Assembly: GCA_015680685.1 (NCBI GenBank)
Contig: MNCI01004656.1
Span: 109,595 to 173,594 of the forward strand
Length of the DNA stretch: 64,000 nt
From: Gnetum montanum
Taxonomy: Eukaryota; Streptophyta; Gnetopsida; Gnetales; Gnetaceae
Direction: 5' to 3'
This document shows, one piece after another, positions 47,001 to 59,141 of the stretch. The translations under genes were made by a program, and so were the position numbers. Below the pieces are notes generated by a model that made no database searches, was not told the DNA's origin, and was given only the letters and a program-made list of their open reading frames with translations. Position 1 is the first letter of the stretch. Each line of letters opens with the position of its first letter.

Positions 47001-47960
47001 TGAAAAATTCTAAAGTGTTCTAAAAATTGTTAAAGAATCCAAAGAACAATGTAATGATCTGGATCAAAGAAGAAGAAAAGAGGTTGAATGTACCTACCAC
47101 AAAGGTAAGGGTAAGGTTGCGGCAATAGAATAGGTTGCAGATTCATACATTGAGGAAGATGATGGATGTAACATATGCTAGTATGAACATCTTAAGGGAT
47201 GCTGTCCTGTGGTGTCACATTTGCAAGAGTCAGGGGTGTACGCTCTAAATCCTCGCTTAGCAAAAAGGCAAACACCCTAGAGATTGCCTTATCCCCAAGG
47301 CAATTTTAGGCAGTTCCACTAGCAACAAAGATATTATCCAAGTGGGGCTCTACCGCAACTGTATGAGCACTATCAGTAGTGGTAGCAGCCACAGTCATGG
47401 GGGATGCCACCACCAAGGTAGCAGTACCCTTACCGATAACCAAATCCTTATGGGTACTATGCTCAATAGCCAATCTCCTTGTGGGACTCTTTTAGTCACG
47501 TAACCTTTCAAAATCATTACTACCCTCTAGAATACTTTTGGGCCCAATCTTTGTCACCTAATGGAAAAAACCCACATCTGCACTATCCTCCACCATTTCC
47601 TTCTACCATACCTATTCATTAGCACTCAACTCAACTATCTCCTACTCTACCCATGTAGGGAGAAATACCTCCACAGCCATAGCAACATCATGCCATGAGG
47701 GTTGTCAATTTACAACTGACTTCCTAGCCGAGTGGGAAGACATGATGGATGCACGTTTGGAACTCCAAGATCTCTCCCTTGAAATCTCCAAGGAAAATCC
47801 TTTTGGGAAGATCGAGAGGAAGTGTGTTCTATGCATCATGTACAATGATTTCGAGTGCAACTGTGTGTAGAAACTCTGGTCTATTAAGTAGACATCCTTT
47901 CAAATGTGTAGTCAGTGTGCTCTCGAATGACAAATTCAACAATGCATGTACGTAGCAACC
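47001..47960 (+). pseudogene. gag-pol linker of element H, protease not recognised
   Basis: DGCNIC then YEHLKGCCPVVSHLQ (47157-47225) is a Cys/His patch short of a clean CCHC knuckle. A Gln/Tyr/Pro-rich degraded stretch follows to 47700. The block SLEISKENPFGKI at 47775 aligns with B 8330, which lies downstream of the protease in B, so the protease appears deleted here. Confidence 0.5.
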
Positions 47961-48149
47961 ACTAATCAAGAAGGTACCCAATGGCTAACTACTGATTATG
48001 ATAGCAACACCCTATGCATAGAACCCTTTGAGAGCCTTGTATGTACTTATATGGGGAGCATAGATGAACTAGAATAGGTCCATCAACAACTTTCCACTAC
48101 TAATGATACCACTAATTGGGGAAAGCTATAGATCCATGAAAGATTTAAA

Positions 48150-49650
48150 TAAGAGCCCCTAGAACTAAAGCCCTTACCAGTCAATCTAGAATATGCATTC
48201 TTGCAAAATAGTAAACTGGTAATAATCAAGCCACTCTTGCTCCTAGGAAAAAGAAGAAGTTGCTAAGGATGGTGAATAAGTGATTGACTACCTTTACATG
48301 GTCATATTCTGAGTTAATAGGAATTGATCCTAGGGTATGCCAACATCAAATCTATATCGACCCTTCCATGAAGCCATGACGATAGGCACAAAGATGATTG
48401 AATCCCAAACTTAAATAGATCGTCAAAGATGAAATTGAGCAATTGTTGAAGGCAAGATTCATCTATCCCATTGCAGATAGCGAGTGGGTCAGCCCACTCA
48501 TTATTGTGCCAAAAGGATGGTAAATGGAGGGTCTATATTGATTTTCGATTACTAAACATGACAACCTTTAAGGATCATTTTCCACTTCCATTTGTGGACC
48601 AGGTGTTGGATACCATGTCAGGGCATTGTTACTATAGCTTCTTGGATGGTTATAGTGGCTATAACCAAATCTAGATTGCACCAGAGGACTAGGACAAGAT
48701 AATGCTTACGAGCCCCTGGTGGACTTTCACATAAAGGAAGATGCCCTTTGGCCTATGCAACATGCCCGCAACCTTTCAATGCCTTGTCCTTAGCATCTTC
48801 TAGTAGTAAATTGACAATGGTGTAGAAGTTTTTATAGATGACTTCTCCACCTATGGGGCAACATTTGAGTAAGCCATGGACTGCCTTGAGTAGGTTTTGA
48901 AGCGATGTGTAGAAACTAACTTACGGCTCAACTGGCAAAAGAGCCACCTAATGGTCCAAGAAGGCATTGTTTTGGGACATCGAATTTCACAAGCAGGGAT
49001 CGAAGTGGATACTGAGAAAATTAGTGTTATCTAAGGAATTACTAGTCAGTCAGGAACTATAAGGGATGTCTGGTCATTCCTTGGACACATTGGTTACTAT
49101 CGGTGCTTCATCGAGAATTTTTCAAAGATCGCCAAGGCATTGGTGGAGCTGACCAAGAATGATGCCCCATTTTTCTAGATTAGGGAATGTGAATCTTCAT
49201 TCCAAAAACTGAAGCAAAAACTCATAGAGACTCCAATTCTATGAGCCCTTGATTGGTCTAGACCATTTCACATCATGACAAATGCATCTAATTATGCATT
49301 GGGAGCCATGTTCACATAGTTGGATGACCAAAAGCATCCATATTATGTCCACTGTGCAAGCCATAGTATTGTGGGTTCTTAGCTAAATTACACTACCACC
49401 AAAAAGGAGTTAATAGTAGTGGTGTTCACCTTGGAAAAGTTCTATCACTATGTGCTCGAATACAAGGTGTTTGTGCATACAGACCACAATGCCATCTAGT
49501 TCATTATGAACAAACCAACAGTGAGCCCCCATGTCATACGGTGGCTCATGATCCTTCAAGAATTCAATCTTACTATGGTAGAAAAAAAGGGAATTGATAA
49601 TGTGGTGGCCGATCACTTGTCTCGGTTACAATGGAATAGCACAAAGGAAG
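48150..49650 (+). pseudogene. Reverse transcriptase and RNase H of element H
   Basis: RT begins after LELKPLPVNLEYAFL (48162). The blocks are KWRVYIDFRLLNMTTFKDHF (48513), DGYSGYNQ (48648), MPFGLCNMPATFQ (48740), the catalytic FIDDF (48829) and GHIGYYRCFI (49087). RNase H follows: the first catalytic position reads TNASN at 49277 (family: TDASN), then ALGAMF, TKKELIVVVF (49398), HTDHNAI (49478) and VADHLSRLQW (49605). About a dozen stops, nearly all at Gln or Trp codons, leave the frame readable but dead. Confidence 0.85.
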
Positions 49651-49829
49651 AGAGCCCACTCTCTGACTAGTTTCCAGATGAACTTCTCTTTGCTGGAGTA
49701 GTCATGAAGGAGGCTCCCTCAGAAGTGAATTTGTTTAATGACATCCTTACCTATATTCTTATACAAGAGCTACCAAAGGATCTGGATCATTGAAAGAAAT
49801 AAAAATTTCTTCATAGAGCCAAGCACTTC

Positions 49830-50972
49830 ATGGAAATTAATGGATCCCTTTACAAGGTGTGTGTAGATGGCTTGCTTCAATGGTGCATCCCTGATGTAGA
49901 TGAACAACACATCCTTCAAGATGCTCATGAGGGCCCTTGTGGGGGTCATTATGTAGGAAGGTGTATGGCCATTAAGATCCTACTCATAGGATACTACTGG
50001 CCTACACTCTTCAAAGATGCTCAATGATTCGTTTGCTCTTGTGATTGATATCAAAGATATGGTGGGATGATGACAAGAATGGAGGGACCTTAATAGTGGA
50101 TTTAGCCACTTGAACCCTTCGACATTTGGGGCATCAAATTCATGGGCCCCATCACACCCATGTCAAACAGGAAGGTGTATATCATTGTTGCGGTGGACTA
50201 CTACACCAAGTGGGCAAAGGTAGTAGTCCTTAACAACTGTTCCTCAACCACAGCCATGCGGTTTGTCGAACAACAAATCATGAATAGGTTTGGGGTGCCG
50301 TGTGCACTCATTTCAAACAATGGAACTCACTTCATAGGTTCTACTTTTTGTAAATTCATGCAGCATTTGGGAGTAGAACATAAATTAACAACACCCTATC
50401 ACCTCCAAGCCAATGGGCAAGCTGAAGTCACAAACCAGGAGATTACAAAAATTCTAACTAGGATGATTAGCAAATACAGGAGGGATTGGAGTACAAAAAT
50501 TAATGATGCCCTTTGGGCCTACCGCTCAACCAGGAAACTTTCTATAGGCTACTCCCCTTACGAGTTGATGTATGCAAAACTACTAATGCTCCTGATTCAG
50601 GTAGAACTTTGTACACTATCCATTGCAACTGACTTAGGTCTTGACTTATCCCTAGCACAATGTGAACAAATCATCAACTTAAATGTGCTAGATGAGAATC
50701 GATTGGTAGCCCTATCATCAAATGAGGTGCATAAGGCATATAATAAACAATGTCATGACCTTAGGATTTGGAAGGTAACATTTCAATGTGAAGATAAGGT
50801 TCTTTATTGGAACCCCACACATGTGCGGCAACGGACCAAGTTTCAAACACTGTGGGAGGGACCTTATATTGTTTCCAAGACCTTTCCATCTGGAGCCCTA
50901 CTCATACACAAACCTAAAGACCCAACAAAAAAAATAGTTGGTCAACATGCAGTAATTAAAACCCTTCCATGA
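49830..50972 (+). pseudogene. Integrase of element H, open for 276 codons but catalytically changed
   Basis: The zinc region starts with HEGPCGGHY at 49925-49950 and its Cys pair is damaged at 50035-50050. The core is open from 50142 to 50972. The first Asp is in VAVDYYTKW. The second is changed, reading SNNGTHF where SDNGTHF is expected (AAC at 50316-50318). The Glu is in NGQAEVTNQE. The GPY-like C-terminal region (GPYIVSKTFPSGALLI) is present, without a chromodomain. This is the longest open frame in the window, but the Asp-to-Asn change and the upstream stops argue against function. Confidence 0.85.
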
Positions 50973-52629
50973 ACTACACCAAACCAGTGTTGCTACCATT
51001 TCGTCGAATGGTCAGCCACATTCTGTCTTTCAAATCTCCTCCTCCAAGCTTAGTTGTGGGGGAGATCGCTACCCATACTAAAACAGTTGAATGGGCCTCT
51101 TAGGTCTTTTCTTTATGTTTTGTTTTACACCATTGTTTTTATGTTTGACTTTTCTTACCTACTCTGTCTCTTTTTTTTATATATAGATATATTTCACCTT
51201 TAGTCGTTCTATTCTATTTTATGTTAGTTATTACCCTCTATCTATTTTTGCTAATAAGGTTATCTTATTAGCATAGGATGTGATGGTGTGATGGTTGTGC
51301 CCAATGGAGGCATGCTTGTTATGGTTGCCTACTATATCTAGTTCTCACCTTAGCATTTTGGTTTCAGGAAGCTAAGTTATACTTTCATTTCATTTAACAG
51401 GTAGTGAGTACATGTCATCCACCCATCCACATACTCTATGGTTTTCCCTATTTTGGAAACATGCAATCCCTCTTTCATTCAAAATAACTTTAAATAATTT
51501 TTGGCTTCCATATTTTCCCAACTTGAGAAGGATCCAATGGGTTGAACAGTGTGTGATTTCAAGGGAATGCAACATTCTTTATGCTTTTCTATTCCCTTAT
51601 ATGCAAACATGTTCTTATGAACTTCTTACCATTCCATATCCCTTCATAATTGGAAGCTACATAGCAATCTATCCTTGCATGGTGTGGTTCTGATCCTTAA
51701 AAAATAAAAAAACAAACAAACAAACAAATGATGAGGATTCAAAGCAAAACACTTGGACAAAATTTAATTGATGTGCAAATGCTTGGGTCTTTGCATGTTG
51801 TGGTTCCCAGTTGAAAAGAAATAAAACAAACAAAAAAAAAAAAGAAAAAAAACATGGGAATTCAAAGCACACCCCTTAGACCAACCCTAAATGGCTACAA
51901 GCACTAGTTATGGGACTTGTCTTGTCCCCTCTAACTCAAGCCCTTTCTCACTTCCTATATCTCATCTATTTTGGAATCGTAGTTATTTTATGATAGCACT
52001 CTCATGTTTCAAGGGATGGACTAGTCTTAGAATTTTGATGTGAATTCATTGAATATGGTTGGTTTTGTTCTAGATTGAGGATGGGTCTTACTAGGTCACT
52101 TAATCATGAACTTCACAAGGGATTTCATGTAACCATGATTAGGAATTCCATTTCACATGTTCCATTTCCTTCCTCAATTGTTCTCCATTATTCACCTCAC
52201 TACCAATTTTATGTTTTGATTATTTGCCTTGGTTTGCTAGAACTTGTAAATCCTTCAGTTGGTTCTTGTGGGTGTGAGTATTAACTTCTGATGGCCATTA
52301 ATTAACTATTGGGCCCACGGACTCCTATGTTGACGATGTGTAAGGGCACACAAGGCTGAAGCTTGCTATGGGGAGGACTCACTTGCACATCCTTTGGTCC
52401 TAGTTGTTAATATCCTAACCCTTTGATATAGTTGGTCAACCGTTTTTATGCTACCCATCATCCAGCTCTTCATCCACCAAGTCCCCTATTATGACATTCT
52501 CCTAACTTTGACTCTTCTTTTGACATGAATGTCCCTTCCTTATTATTCCATGGTGTTCTCAGGTCTCTTAGCTTTCGCATGACTCCAGTTGTGTGCCACA
52601 ACTCATAGATTTGGGCCTTTACTTCATTA
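50973..52629 (+). other. Post-pol spacer of element H
   Basis: CTTAGTTGTGGGGGAGAT at 51050-51067 is an internal PPT-like copy. The rest is non-coding and matches A and G (GGGGAGGACTCACTTGCAC near 52371). Poly-A-rich tracts lie near 51700 and 51830. Confidence 0.55.
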
Positions 52630-52830
52630 TTCAATGGTGGTCAACGTAGCTAAATAGCTACATCGACATAGCCCTGTATACATAGCGTCCTACGTCAACA
52701 TAGCCCCATTTATGCAGCCCCATTGAGATAGTGCCAAAACCCCTATATATACATGCGTTGTGCCTTAGAATGTTGTCCATTTGCTCATAACGCTAGGGGA
52801 TTTTTTCAAGTTTTCCACATCCAATCTTCT
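52630..52830 (+). promoter_or_regulatory. Internal U3-like promoter region upstream of ORFX (element H)
   Basis: GTCAACGTAGC, ACATCGACATAG and TACGTCAACATAG (52639-52702) share the CGTCAAC/CATCGAC units of this element's LTR U3. TATATATA follows at 52744-52751 and the leader CGCTAGGGGATTTTTTCAAG at 52792-52811. In the LTR the TATA box TATAAATA follows the same kinds of units, and GTTAGAGTATTTTCCAAGTG lies in the corresponding downstream position. Promoter role is inferred. Confidence 0.5.
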
Positions 52831-52979
52831 TCTTGAGCACATCACCATCCTATTTCTTATCCACATCTACTCATTCCTTCACTCTTTTGCTACTAGAGGT
52901 ATGCTCTACATCATGCGGGCCTATGATTCGATAGATTGGGACATGATGGCTAATTAAAGCTTAACGCATCCTAGGAACA

Positions 52980-55900
52980 CGATGTCTAATCAAAGCCTAA
53001 AGCACCACCCTAGGGTAATCCAAACACCTAGGGACACGATAATCCAAATACCTAGGGTTAATCAAAATACCACCTTAGATCACAAAAAATGTACATGTCA
53101 CTATAATAGCCAAGCCATCATGAGAAGGTATCTTATTTCCATTTTGGGGCAACATGCACACATTTTAATTTGTGGTTATGCTGTGAGGAGGAATTACCAA
53201 AACCAAGACATCCAAGGGAGGAAGGACTATCACAACCTTGGGAGAAATGACCTAGAACTAAATGGGGATGAGCCACGCAACCTCAAGAGCACATAGAGGG
53301 CTCACAGGCAACTAGCCCTCTCTGTGAGGAACCTGACGTGGAATCTGTTTGTCAAATTCCTGAAGAAGAGGTCTCCATAGAATAATCATGGGGGGACAAG
53401 ACTCCAACAAGAGTGCCAAGGCTTGAGGTCAGCTTGACCAGGGCCTGCCTTAATACTATCATGCCAAAAGAGCTACAATGAATGGTCCTTCAAGAGTTAA
53501 ACTTCAGACCATTCCTAGAAAGTGCACTAGAGGAAGTCAAAACTTAGCTATAGAATTTTCCCATGTGGCCAATCATCACATCTAGTGGTGAGTGGTACTT
53601 AGGGGAAACCTATCTCTTCTAGAAAAATTGACAGTTGAGGTTGTGAGTAAGAATCAAAGATATCCATGTATCTTACTCTATAGAGGCAATCACGCAAGCC
53701 CTTGGGTTGCTTGAGACCAGGGTTGATGTGATAGAAATTTCCAAACAAGTAGACCCCGAGGTAAAAGCAGAGTGGACTAGGTGATGTTATGGGGTGGACT
53801 ATAAAGAGTTCAGCACATTGACCACCACATAATGAGTTTACTCCAAAATTGCATCTTACCACTTAAATCCAATGGTAGGACCCAACAAAATCGTCTCCTT
53901 CTCTACTCATGCATGTGCCACCTTAAGTGGGAAATTTCCCATTAACCTTTCATAGTTACTCTTCTTAGAAATTGAGAAACGGTTCACGAGAAATGAATGT
54001 GGAAGGCAAGCTTTACCCTTTCCTTGCCTAATCAAAAAACTATGCAAATGGGCATGGATAACCTGATTTGCCAATGACATACTCCATCATGCTCTAGTTG
54101 CCTCATGGCATGAGATGATGAAAGATAAAACACTTGCCACAACAAGAATAGAGGAAGAGTAGCCATCACCTCCACCATCCACACAAGCAACAGGGTCAAA
54201 CTCATGCATGATCGTAGAGCACATACGCGAGATCCGATAGTCACTCCTATGTCAACAAAAGTAACAGGCGGGAACAAGTGGTGGTGAAAACCCTTTGGTG
54301 TACCATCCTACCTTGAGCCATCTAGAGTAAGTGGCTCGATTTGTGAGCCTATTGGAGAGGGCAGGGCCGATGCTTTTAGCTACATGAACACAAGTGCCCA
54401 CAAGAATAAACCCTAGCACTTGAGAAGTAATAGTGTCACTAATCCAATAATTATTTTCAGAAATTTTAGGTAATGCTGCTACTTTCTTGATGTGTTTGGA
54501 GGAGGGTGAAGGGGAAATTTTCTTGGTAATGTAGCATCAAGGATAGGAAGTCGCGGTAGACGTGGTCACCGATATAATCGCCATGGATCTTAATGCACCT
54601 GCAATGCCTATATCGAATGTACATGGGCTTAGAGATGTGCAGATGTCTATAGGTACTCAGAGTGGTAGACTCAATGTAGCACAACACAAAGAATTGTTGG
54701 ACCAACTGGTGGAAACTAGGCAACCACTTCCGAATGTCTTCGACCTTTCGGAAAAAATCACTACAACCTAGTTGGAGTTGCTCTCGGGAAAAGGTAAATG
54801 CCTCATTCTAGAGGGGCAATGGGAAGTAGCTCAGGCAAACAATCAACGCTTAGTTGCAGAGGTGGCCCAACTGAGAGCCCAACTTGCCGATCTAGCGATA
54901 AGCAACCATGAAGTCACCACAGATGAAGCTCTTCAATAACTTCAAATGAAACTCGAATAGGTCGAGTACAAAAAACAGTCAGTGATCTTTGAAAAGTCCT
55001 TAGTGGAAGCACTTTCTTATCATCTAGATAAGGACTTGACAGAGGTTTGTCAGGAAAATGTTGGGTTGATCACTAAAGTTCATTTCCTGTGCAATGTTGG
55101 TCTCAAAAATCAACAAATGAAGGATTTTATATACCAACAATAGAAGGAGTTGGCTAGGGTAAACACCGATGTAAGGAGATTGGCTACCGAGAATCACAAT
55201 CTATCAATGGAGGAAGTTTGAGCCTTGTGATAGAAGATAATCATTGAGATTGTCGCTTGGAAAAATGAGCCCTCAAGTTTGAATGAGTGAAAAATCACTA
55301 CATGGACCAATTGGGGTTGCAAAAAGAGGTTAACGAAAAAGAAATCCAAGTCACAAAGCTAAGATGAATGAAGCCCTCCAATAGCTCAAGAAAGGAGGCA
55401 AGGTGTGGCAGCCCATCTTTGATGGGTTAAATGCCTACAACCAAGTTGAGATTCATCTCAAGGAGCTACAAATTGAAGAAATGATAGAATAAATGGAACT
55501 AGCCAACCCTCATTATGCAAACCTAGCCATGCTTACAGCTAGGAGGTTGTGTTCAAACCTTGAGAAACAAATGGCCACCTTGTATTTGTTATACGAGGGT
55601 GAGTTCAAGGCACATAAGGAGACAGAGTAAAATCTGGAAACAACAAATGTGGAACTTGAAGTTCTTCACACTCTCTTTAAGGGGCAACGCTTTATTGCGG
55701 AGAACCTAGCCTGATGAATGGATGATCACTAGTGGCTGCAAGCATCAGTCTGAGTGTTTGACATCAAACGAAAACAATTTGCGGCCTGGTTCGTCAATTT
55801 AAAGGAGATCTTCCCTATGTTTCCATGTCCTTGGGAAGTTCTTATTCTAGCACACATTGGCAAAGCAGCTTGCATTGTGAACAAACCTAGAAGTAAGGAG

Positions 55901-56047
55901 GACAAAATGAGGCCTCTGTTGGAGGCTTTCCAATTAACTCTGGAAGTTGCAACGGCTGCAGGACAACCACAACTACCACCTCAACCACCATTTGCACCTA
56001 AAGCTGGTGAGAGCCCATCAAAACCACTGCCACTAGGAACTGTATGA
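52980..56047 (+). pseudogene. ORFX of element H: extra 3' ORF, longest copy
   Basis: About 1000 codons when followed through stops. An N-terminal basic region (open 52982-53296) precedes WNLFVKFLKK. EWYLGETYLF is near 53587. KIASYHLNPMVGPNKIV (53844) and LPFPCLIKKLCKWAWI (54015) resemble in layout the PF20167 putative plant transposon protein domain, from memory. Then LEEGEGEIFLV (54497), a long coiled-coil-prone part (54700-55230; NNQRLVAEVAQLRAQLADL at 54840), and the C-terminal FPMFPCPWEVLILAHIG (55812) with SKEDKMRPLLEAF. It ends Pro-rich at 56045. No signal peptide or membrane segment is evident, so a true envelope role is doubtful. Confidence 0.65.
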
Positions 56048-56284
56048 CCTTCTTTAGTAACTTCAACATCTCGGTAGGGTTGTGCATCCATTGTTGTTAA
56101 GGTGTTCCACTTTGTTGTCCACGAACACCACAATTTTGTAATTTCTTCCATACACTTGGGCACTTGGTGTATTGTTAACGTTGGTAGGTATCTTGAGCTA
56201 TTTTTCTATGTGTGTCGCTAATCACCTCATACCTTCCAAATTGTAACAAACTTGAGGATGAATTTTCACTCAGTCATGAGGGTA
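56048..56284 (+). other. 3' UTR and polypurine tract of element H
   Basis: The conserved ACCTTCCAAATTGTAACAAACTTGAGGATGA-type region (compare G 42630-42690) ends in the PPT CAGTCATGAGGGTA at 56271-56284. Confidence 0.6.
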
Positions 56285-57175
56285 TGATGAAGCATCCAGT
56301 CGTTGCATCGATTGGGCCATGTTGACGGAGCTTTGTTAACACAACCACGTCAATGGGTTCATGTCAATGCATCTCTCCAAGCGTTGACGTGGCCTCACCA
56401 ACACAGAGTCTATTTCTACTATAAATATGTGTGCACCTATTGCATTTATGACATTTGATGTTCAAGTTGTATTGAAGCCCTTGTAGTTTGTCTCTGTGAA
56501 AGTTAGAGTATTTTCCAAGTGCTCACAGTAGGAGTTTAGAGAGTGTACGACTCTTTATTCAAGCACTAATGTACCTGAGCCCATTAGCATAATTGGCAAT
56601 AAAGACAAGATTTTTGAACATTCCTTGCAGCATTTGGATTAAACTACTTAAGCATTGAAATTTTTTAATATTTTAACATCTTAATAATTCTAAAAGCTTT
56701 TATTATTATCACTTTACAATTATAGTCCTTGTTATAGTTTATGAGAACCATAAGCACAACCATCTTGAACATATATTGGACACTTGGCAACCTAGTGATG
56801 ACTAATGTTTGGTAACTCAATAGTGGTTTGGATATGCTCAGGATGTGCACGGAGGATGGGATCAGTTGTTTATGCTAGGGATAGTTAAGTGGTAGAGTAG
56901 AGCAATCATAAAATTAGATAGTCTTTCATTTTCTACACTAGAAAAATTAGACTTTAACAATAAAAAGAAAACTTATAAAAATCAATGGCCTCAATCTCAC
57001 TCAACCATCATTTAAATCATAAGTGAGGTTGGGAAGACAACGACCACTGTAATTGAGGTTTTGCTGGCTAGAATTCTATGTACGTAAGTGCTTTTAGTCT
57101 TTGGAATTCAACCGGGTTACACGTGAATGCTCGTGATTCGTATGGTTGGGTGTAGGGGTACCTTATCGCTCATCA
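56285..57175 (+). repeat. 3' LTR of element H
   Basis: TGATGAAGCATCC to CGCTCATCA. Differences from the 5' LTR are mostly C/T and G/A. TATAAATA is at 56420-56427. Confidence 0.9.
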
Positions 57176-57180
57176 CAAAG

Positions 57181-57320
57181 CCATAGTCTTTGACAATTAA
57201 TTTTAGTTGCACATGCTGTCTAGCTAGCTCCAAGGTACCCTTATTGCTATTTCTTTTCCAAAGCCATAGTCTTTGACAATTAATTTTAGTTGCACATGCT
57301 TTTCAGCTAGCTGTAGGGTT
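57181..57320. repeat. 83-bp tandem duplication that hosts element H
   Basis: The unit TATTTCTTTTCCAAAG...GCACATGCT occurs twice. The first copy is split: 44421-44436 lies left of element H and 57181-57247 right of it. The second starts at 57248. Element H therefore inserted inside copy one of an existing tandem repeat. Confidence 0.75.
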
Positions 57321-58849
57321 CATGGCTATGTGCTAGGGATTCATGAATCCTATGAAAATTTTATGACTCGTGTGTGTTTGAAGGTGGAGCACAAACAAAA
57401 GCACGTAAGATTCTATATGGAATCCTTTAATTTAATTTAAATTAAAAAAATATTTAATAGAAATAAAATGTGTAAAAAACTAAAAAATATTTAATTTAAA
57501 TATTTTATTATTTTGTAATTCATGTTCCTACTTGCAAACCCGTTTCAAGTCTTTGCATATGCTTGCATACCCAAATGCGAAATGAATCGTGAATCCTCGA
57601 TTCCTTGCTTCCAAGAATTAGATCTATTTGATGCATAGGTTCATGGGAATGCCATGTAGATGCTATGCCATAATAAAAAATAATGCATGACAAATAACAT
57701 ATGTTGTGACCATTTGATAACTTTAAATATTAACCATGCTCCAATTGACGGAACCCTAAGGGTTAAACAAAAACGAAAACTAAATCTCTGGCATGGATCA
57801 AATGGAATATGAACATGAATAACAGCATCACACTGGGCATTTGAATGCGCAGACCATTTTTTCTGTACTTCATTAGAAACCTGAGCGAGCGTCGGTTGTT
57901 AAGTTAGGTTTAATTTTCCGTGGGTACTCGTCCCAAACACACAAACCAGGAATGAGGCGATGAGGCATTCCATGTGCATGAGTAGATTTCTTTCGTTTTA
58001 TTAAACATGTTAGATTTTATCTATCTTAGAACCGTAAATTACCCATCAAAGTTTTAAAATTAATTTCATAGGTTTGTAAACATTAAAAAAAATATTGAAC
58101 GGTTATAAAATATTAACCTTCTTATGTTTTCCTGGATAATACAATATTGAACTTCAAAACATTTTTAAAATGGTGTACGTTTTAGATGAAGCTGATAATA
58201 TTTCACCTTTAAAAAAAAATGCACCGTATACTTCACTATGGAACAGTCCTCTTCAATGAAATCATTCAAACGTGAATCTGATCGGGTACGTAGAATATTA
58301 TATATGAATACTATCTGCAAAATGACTGACGATAACCCATCAACGTTGCAGACAATGTAACTTTGAATTTGCAAGCAAGCTTTGGTTTTGTTTAATTTAA
58401 CCTAGGGTGCTCTGCTGACTGTATGTATGAATCCTGCCAAAACCGGAAAAGATAATATGGCTTAGCTTTAGGCGAAGTCGCTATTATGGTACCTGTCTCA
58501 TTGTCATTGGTTACTTTAATTGTTAATGTTCCTTTGTTAGTTTAATTTTCGTGGTTCAATAAGACTGCGATGCCTTCACATTGGAAATCTGTTACACTGT
58601 ATCACATCATAAAAAAGATAAGAGTCAAGAATTCTACCGCAAAGATTTTACTTTAAAAGAAATGTGTATGGTGTGCTGTGACCCTGCAGGCATACATCAT
58701 ACCTCGTGAAATGCGTAGTGAAATGCCTAGATTATTATTGTTGTGAAGGCTTTTTTCATGTAACAAGTAAAGTGCATTTATTACAGGCATGGGACAGATG
58801 ACAATGCCTTTACATTGGAAAACAATGTTTCATTGTAAAAGTCAAGATA

Positions 58850-58932
58850 GCAATCTAAACTCTACCTCATAAACCTTATCTTTTTACAATGGCAATCTGA
58901 ACTCCAATCATAAACCTTATCTTTTTATGATG
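58850..58932. repeat. 42-bp tandem duplication
   Basis: Two units beginning GCAATCT(A/G)AACTC and both containing CATAAACCTTATCTTTTTA, at 58850 and 58892. Confidence 0.8.
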
Positions 58933-59084
58933 TACCTAACTCACATTTATTGTAAAATTTGTAGATTGATGGTTAAAACATAAGGAATAAACATTGTAAT
59001 TAGAGAGAAAGAGTGTAATTGTTACAACAGATTTTGTGGATCAAGGATGTAATGCTACAAGATTATAAAGGATATTAATTTCTA

Positions 59085-59141
59085 TAGTCCATGTTTCTGC
59101 TGCATTATTGTGAATACGCAGCAAGTTGCAATACTTTTTGT
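59085..59141. repeat. 57-bp segment also present in carbonic anhydrase intron 3
   Basis: Matches 61257-61313 at 54 of 57 positions in the same orientation. Followed by an ambiguous base at 59142. Confidence 0.85.

Larger units (their letters stand above)
44437..57175 (+). mobile_element. Element H: full-length Ty3/gypsy retrotransposon, 12.7 kb
   Basis: 5' LTR 44437-45324, PBS from 45325, gag, linker, RT, RNase H, integrase to 50972, spacer, internal TATA region, ORFX to 56047, PPT 56270-56284, 3' LTR 56285-57175. A perfect 5-bp target duplication CAAAG stands at 44432-44436 and 57176-57180. The protease is not recognisable. The pol order with integrase last and a large extra 3' ORF fits the Athila-like branch of Ty3/gypsy. 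Every ORF is broken except integrase, which is open but carries an Asp-to-Asn change in its catalytic triad. It cannot be active. Confidence 0.9.

Noticed and set aside
52980-56047. Calling ORFX a true envelope gene
   Set aside because: Position fits, but no signal peptide, cleavage site or transmembrane segment is visible.
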